From: Euwallacea fornicatus
Lineage: Eukaryota > Arthropoda > Insecta > Coleoptera > Curculionidae
Length of the DNA: 64,000 nt
NCBI RefSeq assembly: GCF_040115645.1
Contig: NC_089548.1
Coordinates: 1,178,001-1,242,000 of the forward strand
Reading direction: 5' to 3'
Part shown: positions 53,095 through 62,480 of the stretch, in pieces
How positions within the stretch are numbered: the first letter of the stretch is position 1
Layout of the letters: each line of letters opens with the position of its first letter
Made by a program: the position numbers and the translations under genes
Notes under the pieces: model-generated
Told to the model about the DNA's origin: nothing
Seen by the model: only the letters and a program-made list of their open reading frames with translations
Database searches by the model: none

Positions 53095-53560
53095 ATTTAA
53101 AAAATTTTGGATTCCGTTCGACACGAACGGTTATCTTTGGAGCAAATTTTGTCGAAAAAATCAATAAAGAACATTACCTATGAGTCCAACAACGTTTACG
53201 TGAAGCAATTCGAAACAAAAATTGAAATTCATGGCTTTCACACCGTGATAATGCCACAGCTCACACTTCATTCATTACGTATTTTTGGACCAAAAACAAT
53301 ACTGTAATGATGCCACAACCTCCATATTGGCCAAATATGGCGCCCTGTGACTTCTTTGTGTTCCTGAAAATAAAGGGAACTTTAAAATGTCGTCTTGCGA
53401 ACAGAGACGAGATTAATTGTGCGTCACTAAAAGACCTAAACAGTATTACAAAATTTGAGATTTATAAGAGTCTCGGAGATTGGAAAGAACACTGGCATAA
53501 GTGTATCTTATCAGACGGGGTCTAGTTCAAAGGGGAGAAAACTGACGTAGTTGAATAAAT
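53095..53560 (+). pseudogene. Mariner transposase C-terminal half, decayed
   Basis: In one frame with two internal stops the + strand reads INKEHYL, QQRLREAIRNKN, then HRDNATAHTSFITYF, TVMMPQPPYWPNMAPCDFF, KIKGTLKCRLANRDEI and DWKEHWHKCILSDGV, a stop, and FKGEKTD. This is the catalytic second and third aspartate region and the tail of a mariner DD34D transposase. The two aspartates survive but the spacing is one residue short of the usual. The N-terminal half is absent. It differs from the 25-kb copy (APCDFF against APSDYF subfamily type), so the two insertions are independent. Confidence 0.88.
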
Positions 53561-55424
53561 AAAAAAACTTTCAAAAAATTTTTAATTTTCGTTTTTTTCT
53601 GAATATACTTTCTGTGTATTCCGAAAAATTGAGATTTTGTAAAAATGTTTTTAGTTTTTCCTCAGCTTATTTGATGATGCCATTCGAAACGATTTACACT
53701 TCATCATTGCCTCTTCCTCCTCCACAATATGGCGACGTCCTATTTGAAATACGACGTTTCGGTTTTCGTCAATAATCATCAACATTGGTTTTCTCATGCG
53801 CGCCATCTTGGATTTTCACATTTTACAATTTAGCCTTCCTGCTGTTCATATATTAATTTTACATATTCTTGAACTGCAAATTTCGCACTAATTTAACAGA
53901 CCTCGCATTTTTTATGGTTACCAAAATACTCGCAGTTGAATTCGAGAAATGAACACACTGAACACATCGCAGTTATGAAATATTCACGACCTTCACGTTT
54001 TAGTAATGTACGCTGCAGGTCACCTTAGAAAAAGCTCATTAGAAGAATTTTTTGGATGTTTTTTCATCTCTATGGATGCCCAAGCAGACCAATGCAAGAT
54101 AGTTAATAAAAATCACACCCCAAAGAGTTTTCTCTGCATCATCATGTCCCTTATAATATTGGAACGATGATGGATTACTTCGCGCTGTCTGCCACAAATG
54201 GTGAAAAATAGAAACGATTTATCGTGATAGACGAAACCCGTCACACTATTGAAAATCGAACGTGATGGCACAATGCAAATAAAATCCACATAACCGAGTT
54301 TTGAATAGGAAATCGTCGAGTCAGACGCGTTCTCCATAAAACGAGGGAGTTCCATTGTGGAAAAGGGCATCAATGAGCAACGATATCGTTTTGCGAAAGA
54401 CGCTTTCGAAAGCAGATATAGAATTTTATCGTTTTCCACTTGTAGATTAACATTTCTGTATTGATCATTTCGGTGGGTGCGTCGAAAATTTCGATTCCGA
54501 AAGTCTTCCGAATTCTCAGATTTTCGAACGAATGTCTTCATTAAGCCTCAAGTGTATGACCTTTACAACAAAAACAATGTTTCTGCGTCTGCGGCAAACA
54601 TGAAAATGCATTTTTGGGTTTAGTGCCGGTTAGTGTGTGAAAAGTGACTTTGCACCCGCGTACGATACATCGTTTGCGGTTTAGGTTAGTAGTGAGTTTT
54701 TTTGGGTTATTCGCGCGGGTAAATAATTCATCCCCTCCCGGATCGACCCCTGCCCCATCAATGAAATGCACATTCGATCAAGGCACGGGTGTGCTTTTTC
54801 TAGTTTTCTACGAAAAATGACACAAAACCCGGGCGTTTCAGAAACGGTCCTTTATAGAACCATTCAAGCGGCCGTAATGCAAAACCTAACGTCTTTGCTA
54901 TTATGTATACAATGTCTTAAGTCCCATTGTCAATCGTCTTGAGGAGTAGGGTGTTTAGACACATCACGCTACATGGAAGATCGATAATGGGGTTGAAATG
55001 CCATGTGTGCAATCGACGGCGACATCCATATATTTATATCGTGTTAGTTTTGCAAACATTTGAGCAGAGTGGTACTTTGGTATCCTGTTCAAAAAGCAGG
55101 CACATAATGTGTCTGTGTCTGGACCCCAATCATGATAATCTCTCGGCAACGATAAGAGATGTGTTTTTGGTTAAATTGAGCAAATTGTAGATGAAAAATA
55201 TGTTGAGTTAAAAGTTCCGATGAACGTCCCAGATACTCGAAAATAACAAAAATTTTGGAAAAAAATTTGCCCGTCATACGGAGCCCAATGGACTGCAACG
55301 CAGGCGCGACTTACCTGTAAAATTTACAAAATCGTCATTTAACGAACGAGTGCATTAATCGCTCCCATTAATAATCGAGAAATTTTAATGTTAACAAATC
55401 TTAATAAAACCCTTTTGATTCCAG

Positions 55425-56602
55425 ATATTCTCAACACAATGGACATAAAAGTCGAACAGGAGGACACCCTCAACCCCTCATTTCCCGCAGTGGGGTACCC
55501 ACCTTTCGCCAATGCTTCAATGTTCACACCTTCTCAGCTGATGATTGCGAGTCAATTAATGGCTGCTTCTGGACTGCCTATGTCCAATCTCTCAGCAAGC
55601 TTGGATGGAAGGATGCTCTTCCATCCAAGCTTGCTACCCATTCAGTGGTCAGCCAACTCGCCACCATCGCCCACCTGCAGCGAACAATTGTCTCCATCCT
55701 CCAAGCTGAGGAAGGCGAAACTCCACAACAATAACAACAACAATGTGGTGTCCAGTAGCACTTCAGCTGAGGCCAGGAAAAAAAAGTGGAGAGTTGCTGA
55801 GGATACTAACACCAGCTTACCGTTGAGTTCGCCCACTAGTAGTGTATCGCCTCCTTCTGGAAGCGACTCCAAAGATGCGAACAGAGATAAGCAGTTCACT
55901 TGTGGGGTGTGCAATAGGTCTTTCGGGTACAAGCACGTCCTGCAAAACCACGAAAGGACACACACAGGAGAGAAGCCTTTCGAATGTCCGGAGTGTCACA
56001 AAAGGTTCACTAGGGATCACCATTTGAAGACTCACATGAGACTGCACACAGGGGAGAGGCCATATCATTGTGATCATTGTGATAGACAGTTTGTTCAAGT
56101 AGCCAATCTACGGCGGCATCTGAGAGTACACACAGGAGAAAGGCCCTATTCTTGCGATCATTGCTCTGCCAAATTCTCGGACTCTAACCAACTGAAAGCG
56201 CACATATTAATTCATACCAACGAGAAACCATTTTCGTGTGAAAGATGCCACAGCCGGTTTCGAAGGAGGCACCACCTGATGCACCACAAGTGTGGGATAC
56301 CCATGACGGACCGCCCAATAACACCAGAACTCGAAGATGTGATGACTCCGGAGCCAGAGGACCTAACGAGCAAACCGCGAATCCTGCATCCTCCCAGTAG
56401 TCCGCTGATAAGTCTTCCACTACAGGTGCACTTACCTGAGCAGACAGAACCTGAAGACCTAAGCATGAGCACTGGGATGAACTCGAACAGCAGCGGAGTG
56501 GGTTCCCCAATGTCCCGAAGTCCGAGCTCTAAGACGGACTGTGAAGATGAGGAAATATACCACCATCCAGAATGTGGTGCTGTTGGAATGTTTGTTCGTT
56601 AA
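55425..56602 (+). CDS. Kr: Krüppel zinc-finger gap-gene transcription factor, main exon
   Basis: Kr is a sequence-specific nuclear repressor that patterns the central embryo in insects. From the splice acceptor at 55424 the frame runs to TAA at 56602; with the proposed first exon the protein is about 403 residues (Drosophila about 500). Near residues 17-20 is IKVE, a SUMO-type motif. A basic RKKKW stretch follows at about 130-140. Five fingers begin at 55895 and recur every 84 nt: FTCGVCNRSFGYKHVLQNH, FECPECHKRFTRDHHLKTH, YHCDHCDRQFVQVANLRRH, YSCDHCSAKFSDSNQLKAH and an atypical C2HC finger ending RRRHHLMHHKC. Fingers 1-3 and the linkers are almost identical to Drosophila Kr. PEDLS at about residue 354 is the CtBP corepressor motif. 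In-frame ATGs at 55388 and 55439 are alternative starts. The first is upstream of the acceptor and probably intronic. Confidence 0.96.
55594..55635. repeat. Perfect 18-bp inverted repeat in Kr coding sequence
   Basis: AGCAAGCTTGGATGGAAG and CTTCCATCCAAGCTTGCT flank GATGCT. It encodes SASLDGRMLFHPSLL, between the N-terminal region and the zinc fingers. A strong hairpin in the mRNA is possible. Confidence 0.97.
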
Positions 56603-58962
56603 AGAAGTTTCTTTCGTTCGCATGTCCGACTGAAGATAACTAATAACGGTTATCTTTGGTCAGGTATGCTGAAGATAACTAACAGTTATCTTCAGTCAGG
56701 TATGCAAGTTCCTAGAAGCTAGTTAAGAATATATTGAACAAAAAGATCAAAAATTTTCCTGTTTAATATATTTTTTAAATTTTATTTTACTGCCGGGTAA
56801 ATTGCCAAGTTCGCTTTTTTTTCCAGGCAGTCGTAAAATATTGCACAAAACTAGTGCAAAACTGCTCACTCAATGCAAGCTGTAAATTCACTGTTAGGAC
56901 ATCCCCGGTGCATACCTGCCAATTTTATGGTTCAAGTGACCGATCTTTTGAAAGAAAAAATTTGCATTGTTCTACACCGAACTAGTGCAATAAAGTCGAG
57001 GTCTGGTCATCTTTTGGGAAAAGCGCTATTATTTGACCCGAAATTAGTGGCACATTGGTTTCACGGGTATTTATGCCTCAAAGCAAGTTAACCTTGATTT
57101 ATAATGGCCTCTTAGTCGAGCCAGTCTTGGTCACTTTGCCCTAACTGTACTTCGGGGTTTCAATATATTTCGCAATTTTCTGATTTATGGCCTAGAAGAA
57201 GAATGAGAGAATATACAGGCTGGCCTGAATTTCGGCTGCGTAAGTTCAAAATATAATGCAAATTGCTACACAGCTTCTTACAGAGTGTTTATTTTTCATT
57301 AGGCGAAGAAGGCTTCCGAATTTTTCTGAAAAACTCTTTTTTGTTTAAATTGTTTTTCATAAGGTTAAAAAAGTTTTCTAGAAAAGCATATGTTTGTCCG
57401 AACTTCGTAATTGTCGTTTTTACCTTTTGCACACAAACCAAACGAGAAATTAGATTACACATAATTACACACATACAGCATTGGCGTGTTAAACTCAAAA
57501 ACATGTGACGGAATTTGAGTAAATAAATCTTTTTTTGTGAAACAACATTGACCCATCACGTTTAAAGGCCCAAAGATATGCCAGTACACACTGGGAAAAC
57601 CATAAAAAAATTACTACACCCTTTCTTTGGAATCCATAAAATATTTAATTAAAATGTCTATACAGAGCGGAACGCTAAAAAAATTTAAATCAAATTTGAA
57701 CGCTCTTTAAACAAATTTTATTCCTCAACGCAGAATACATGATTCAGTAAGGGCGAATGCAATTATCTCGACGAAATCTTGATAATTCTAGTGATAATTT
57801 GCAAATTAACACTACACTTATCAAGAGTTGGTCAAGATGGAGCAAAAAAGGATACGGCGGATGACGCTGGTAGTTGTCCTTTAGACTTCTCTAGAGAACT
57901 TAGTACCATTCTCATCAGTTTTTAGTTCCGAGACCCATATGGTACTCTGCTGGTGAATCAATTCGTTCTTCAAAAAACTCATGGACCACACAAAATTTCT
58001 AGAACGGTCCATGTGAAACCCCTCTTAAGCAAACCTTCATTAATTTCCAGAACTTACTAGAGGAAGCAAGATTTTTTGTGCGGGAATCCGAAATCTGTTT
58101 TTCGTGAAAATTCTATGTCTTTATTTTCTACGAAAAATCTTGCGGTTTGCCATATTTGAACACAGTCACCTGAAGAAAGTTTTTAAATAGTCGAGCGTTC
58201 GCTAAACTCAAAATTCTTCCGAATGAGAGTTATCATTCGAGTTCTATGTTTAAAAAATAAATTTAAATGATTGATAAAACGAGTTGCTGAAAGATGACTA
58301 AAAACAATTAAAAAATATGTAAAAATCTATTTTAGTAGGGAAGAGTGTCGTTGGATTTGGAGTTGAAGTGTAGATAACGTTGGAGTTTTGTTTGACCTCG
58401 AAGCAACCTGGAATAATCTTCTTCACTATTGTTAATCGCATTTTCATCTTGCGGGGTTTTTGCTTTCTTGAATCTCCTTTGGGGAATAAAAAGAAACGAA
58501 TTATGTCGATAATATACTTATTGAATGTGTGTCTGGTTTCATGTACAGTTTCACAGATTTTTTTAGGTTTATTGAATCCAACGTTCGTTATTTGGGATTT
58601 TGCTACTCAGATTTAATTTCCGCAAGCCGTATTAGTGGTACCTAATTAAAGGTCTCCATTAATGGAGCAAGCCCTAAGAAAATCCGAAGTCCTTTTAAAG
58701 ATAATGGCTAATGGCGCCGAACAATTACTAAACCCTTGTCACTCCTGATGATACTTCAGAAACATGCCACCAAAGTAATAAGGGGCGGTATTTCCTTTGT
58801 TAATGATGACTTATAAAAGTCCAAAAGCTGTATGCTGTGGTCAAATTTTCGCACACGGCTTCAAAACCCTTTTACCGAGTCTTCAATTTCTCGCTCTTGG
58901 ACTCTCATGACCACAAACCTGATATAGATTTGTCGGTTATACATTTCAATATGTTTTATATT
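56603..58962 (+). other. Kr 3' region, probable 3' UTR and flank
   Basis: No coding sequence. Candidate poly(A) signals AATAAA occur at 56989-56994 and 57532-57537; which is used is unknown. Two tandem hairpins start 25 nt after the stop codon (separate entry). A shorter inverted repeat, CATGGACC/GGTCCATG with an 18-nt loop, is at about 57980-58013. Two Krüppel-type words, AAACCCTTG (about 58730) and AAAACCCTTTTACC (about 58865), lie near the end. Confidence 0.45.
56628..56705 (+). repeat. Two tandem stem-loops after the Kr stop codon
   Basis: Hairpin 1: GACTGAAGATAAC (56628) pairs with GTTATCTTTGGTC (56649-56661) around an 8-nt loop. Eleven pairs are Watson-Crick and two are G-U in the sense RNA. 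Hairpin 2: CTGAAGATAACT (56669) pairs perfectly with AGTTATCTTCAG (56684-56695) around AAC. Each unit is followed by TCAGGTATGC, so this is a tandem duplication of one hairpin unit of about 36-42 nt. It may be a 3' UTR control element; no function is shown. Confidence 0.9.
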
Positions 58963-59040
58963 CGTCGCGGTTTTACTGTTACAATAGATGAAATTACATA
59001 AATATGTAATTTCATCTATTGTAACAGTAAAACCGCGACG
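58963..59040. repeat. Hairpin H1: perfect 38-bp arms, 2-nt spacer
   Basis: The left arm starts CGTCGCGGTTTTACTG and ends at 59000. The right arm, 59003-59040, is its exact reverse complement. It is the largest perfect palindrome seen in the window. The flanks show no shared transposon end or clear target duplication. Confidence 0.98.
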
Positions 59041-59091
59041 TTAGAATTTGATCTAGAAATTCTATTATTTTTTCCGACACTTAACCGGCTA

Positions 59092-59166
59092 CTAGGACAA
59101 TGCAGTCTATGAATAGGAGAAAACTAGTTACTAGTTTCCTTCTATTCATAGACTGCATTGTCCTAG
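59092..59166. repeat. Hairpin H2: 37-bp arms, 1-nt spacer
   Basis: Arms 59092-59128 and 59130-59166 (outer end CTAGGACAATGCAGTC) pair at 35 of 37 positions. The two mismatches are transitions. The arms are unrelated to those of H1. The 12-mer GAATTTGATCTA occurs just after H1 (59044) and again after H2 (about 59190). Confidence 0.97.
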
Positions 59167-59237
59167 CACCACACAAGAAACGACACCTGAATTTGATCTA
59201 CTTGGTAATTTACCCTATTCGGCATCCCTAACGGTTC

Positions 59238-59312
59238 GTATGACCTATTTGCTACATGGTTGAACAAAACACGGTTCGTGTTTTGTACAACCATGTAGCA
59301 AATAGGTCATAC
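59238..59312. repeat. Hairpin H3: 36-bp arms, 3-nt loop
   Basis: Arms 59238-59273 and 59277-59312 match at 35 of 36 positions; the outer end is GTATGACCTATTTGC. The word ACGGTTCGT appears both at the left outer boundary (59231) and at the apex (59271), which could record how the inversion arose. Confidence 0.97.
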
Positions 59313-59346
59313 TTTCTTCGCAGCAAACATGTTTGCTGTGAAGAAA
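59313..59346. repeat. Hairpin H4: 17-bp arms, no spacer
   Basis: TTTCTTCGCAGCAAACA is followed at once by TGTTTGCTGTGAAGAAA; one position differs and is G-U in the + strand RNA. It abuts H3 directly. Confidence 0.96.
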
Positions 59347-59376
59347 CTATGGCCCGTCTGTTAGTATTATGATCAC

Positions 59377-59442
59377 TCTCAGCATCACAAACGCTACGCA
59401 AGTTCAAAATGGACATTTTGCGTAGCATTTGTGATTCTGAGA
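59377..59442. repeat. Hairpin H5: 25-bp arms, 16-nt loop
   Basis: TCTCAGCATCACAAACG onward (to 59401) pairs with 59418-59442 at 23 of 25 positions. This one has a conventional loop size. Confidence 0.95.
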
Positions 59443-59742
59443 TGTTCGAATCGACGTAAAACGTTGATTTCTGATATATCTAAGTAATGTGTATAAACTG
59501 TATATAGTCTATTGTAACTGTGTGGCTGTTTATGATTTTCGATTAGGAATCCCTAATACATGTATGTAAATGGAGGCTGTTTCATGTAATTTGTTGATTT
59601 TTGTTTGTTACTGTACATAACAAATATAATTTTCTTTAGCGAGATTTGTACTGGTTATAGTGTCCACACTGTTCCAATTTTAGATAGATACTCTAACTAA
59701 CGTACCAATAAATTAGGTCCAACATTACCCCCATACCACAGA

Positions 59743-59814
59743 TAATACAGACATTTGCATACAGAAAAATAATCAACATGTTGATTATTTTTCTATGTGC
59801 AAATGTCTGTATTA
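59743..59814. repeat. Hairpin H6: 36-bp arms, no spacer
   Basis: The left arm starts TAATACAGACATTTGC and the apex is AACATGTT. Arms pair at 34 of 36 positions and both differences are transitions. A smaller 7-bp hairpin, TTTGTTA/TAACAAA, lies at 59604-59624 between H5 and H6. Confidence 0.96.
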
Positions 59815-60063
59815 CCTTAAGTTACTCCAAAAGCTTCGATGCTTACTGCAATTTACTTTATCAAATTGATACAGGGTTGTTCAATGTTTATTCCTGAAAG
59901 GGATTAGTGTATCTGCCCGTTTGAGTTCGCAGTAATCTGTATACGTTGTTAACGCTGTACCTAAATCCATATTTAAATTAAGAAACTCGAATCCATAAGA
60001 CTGATTTTTATTATAGAGATTTTCTTAATAAGAGTATCATATTTTTAAAAATGTATATACATT

Positions 60064-60110
60064 AATGGCTTTGTTTATAATTTTTATATAAAATGATAAA
60101 CAAAACCATT
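60064..60110. repeat. Hairpin H7: 15-bp arms around an AT palindrome
   Basis: AATGGCTTTGTTTAT (60064) pairs with 60096-60110 at 14 of 15 positions. The 17-nt interior contains TTTTATATAAAA, which can extend the stem. It is weaker than the others because of AT content. Confidence 0.8.
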
Positions 60111-61139
60111 CTCCGCTATACCGACCCAACTACCTCATATGAGTACAAACAATATTAAAGATGTTTAATGTTTTTTGGTGGATGTAAGTTTTAAGGATTC
60201 TGATCCCTTAAAATATATAAGATTTCCCCCGAAAATAATGTATTTGTTCTATCTCTTCTCTATGTCGAGTAATAGGATGAAATATATCGTGTTTCTTGAA
60301 ATTACTATTTGTCTAGTATCGTATTTCTGAGTGTTAACGCCCTCACGACCCAACAAGAAATCTTTGTGATCTGTCTCGATCTGCCTGCATAATTATGTAA
60401 AAATTCTTGTGTTAATTACAAAAGCACCTCCGGGTATTCCATGATGTCAATATACCTATTTTATTATTAAACTATTGTTCGTTATTTCATGGCGTTTCAT
60501 TCTTTGTAGTTTTCTTTTGTAGGCTAATGACGGCACAACCCCTTTGAATTACCTTATAGGTCAAGGTATGATGAAATTCGTGTTAGTTAAGGACGAATTA
60601 TCCGACCTCAATTTGTAGGTGGCAGATAGAAAAACTTTATACCGGGCGCCCGATTGAGAAAGGTACCCGTCAGTATCTCGCAAGCGACCCATTGTGTGAC
60701 CAGCCTTGACCTGCCATTTGAACTGCTAAATCAAATTGATTCAGATATAACTGGATTATCAAGAAGTCGAGTATTCTCAATAATCTTAATTAGCGTTTTG
60801 GAAAATCCAACCTCTTCAGAATTGATTCAAATAACACATGCGGATCTGCCTAATTAGTTTACAACAAACAGAAAGTGGTTAATTTCCTTTCGTGTGTTTC
60901 GATCATTACCTGAAGTTGTGGTTAAGGTTAATTTAGTTACTTTTCATTTTAAAGCATCTTCGTCTTAGACGATCTAAAGACACTAAACATATTACAATAG
61001 AAGTCGCAGCGAATTACGATCTTTTAAAGTCATTTTCCAAAGTAATTAAGCAGCATTTCACTATTTTCTTAACCGAAAATAAAATGTCTTTAGGATTTTT
61101 CCCATGCACGTATGTATATGTGTTTTACGATCTCTCAAC
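60111..61139. other. Intergenic, nothing recognised
   Basis: No gene-like frame or element end. A single ACCCCTTTG word is at about 60539. Confidence 0.4.
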
Positions 61140-62480
61140 TACCTCACTTTGTATGCTTTAACGGGGCTCCAATAACTTTTTCTGTTCCTAAGATACATGG
61201 CCAAATGTTGTCGCATCAGTTTGATTCATATTTTCCAGATATTGAAAACACTTCGAGACGGAACTCGCTCAAGCTGCATTTGGAAGGTTTTGTAATTGAA
61301 GTATCCAGGCTCAACACGAGATCCCTACCAGTCAATATAAGCTAAAAATATCACCTTAGTAGTTTCGAAAACGCCGTTCAAAAGGGATAGATACTCACTT
61401 TACGCTACTTTTCAGCCTGTTTTCGTCGATATCTTAAAAATCAGTGGAACGATTGCGGTAAACGAGCATATCAAATTGAATTATCTCTAAGGAGCAATGT
61501 AAGCTTGCCTAACTCGGCTTATAATATTTCTTTTCAAAGTTTTTCTTATGGCATATTCTAGTACTCCTTATCATAATCTTCCAAACGCATAATCAATGCC
61601 TGGAATTAATCGTCTCGATAAGCTTATTTGTGCTTTAACAGGGTTGTAAAATCTCATTTAGTTTCTGAGGTACCTAGTCATCGCGCTGATTGAATTTATA
61701 TTATTGCGATGCTAAAAGCGCTTCAAAATGAAAGCTCCTAAAACTTCATTTCCAAGGATCCAGGACCGTAATTGAGGTATCGAGGCTCAACAGTAGATCC
61801 AAATCCTGCGATATAAGCTAAATACAGCACATTAGTAATTCCAAAAACATCTAAAGGTCGTAGATATTCGATTTACACTGCTTTTTCCAACGTAAAAATA
61901 TCTCGACAATCAGTGGAGCAATTACTTGCGAATAAGTGTATTAAATTGATTTATCTTCGATGAGCTCTAGAGCTTGCTCAAATCGGCTCGTATTTTTTTT
62001 TGTTAGTTTTTGAGGTTCCGAATTACTTCGATATCAAGCTTCTAAACTGTGAAAGTACTTCACAAACAGGTATATCCCTCATCCAAAAACTTTGCGTGGA
62101 ACGACCACCTCAACGAGCGAATTGTCGTTTCAGCAGGTTGCAATCCCCGAAACTCGTCGAAAAACGCAACTTTCAACTGATGAGAACCATGTAGCTTTCA
62201 CTAAAGAGGGTGGTTCTCCGACAGGAACCTCCAGAACCTTAACTGAAGTATATTTTATGTCACATTTCGAACTTTGAGCACCGATATCTCAGGAGTTGGT
62301 GTAATGACATTAAAAAATTTCGAGAATTCGCCATCCCGATGAGGTCTATTGTGGCCTTATATACGAGTTGAAGTGCCTTTAAAATGAAGTTGTTTAAACT
62401 TGTCTTTCCACGGCTCCAGGACCTCAACTAAGGTGTCCAGAGTCAATATAAAGAAAAAATAACCTTTAGTCACCTGTACT
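61140..62480. repeat. Diverged three-copy repeat
   Basis: Three copies share an ordered block: a variant of GG[A/T]CC[A/G]GGACC or GGAAGG, then ATTGA[A/G]GTATCCAGGCTCAA, then ATATAAGCTAAA and [C/A]ATTAGTA. The aligned CCAG words are at about 61305, 61781 and 62437. A further shared block, ATCAGTGGA[A/G]C[A/G]AT, is at about 61440 and 61910. The spacing (about 476 and 656 bp) is unequal, so later insertion or deletion occurred. It has no coding capacity; a possible relative is near 8425. Confidence 0.6.

Larger units (their letters stand above)
45683..55424 (+). other. Kr: Proposed Kr intron 1 (~9.7 kb)
   Basis: It is bounded by GTAAGC and the acceptor CCCTTTTGATTCCAG. The Drosophila Kr intron is only a few hundred bases, so this would be a large expansion. 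Much of that is explained by foldback elements at 47760-48207 and 50913-52074, a partial relative ending at 53055, and a mariner remnant at 53095-53560. The remaining sequence is AT-rich. It has two abutting minus-strand frames (54771-54541 and 54541-54113) of unknown meaning. Intronic enhancers are possible but unproven. Confidence 0.5.

Noticed and set aside
55388..55424. Upstream in-frame ATG extending the Kr frame
   Set aside because: The extension lies before a good pyrimidine-TTCCAG acceptor and its residues do not resemble a Kr N-terminus, so it is more likely intron.
55642..56510. Several minus-strand frames over the Kr exon
   Set aside because: They are antisense shadows of the zinc-finger coding sequence.
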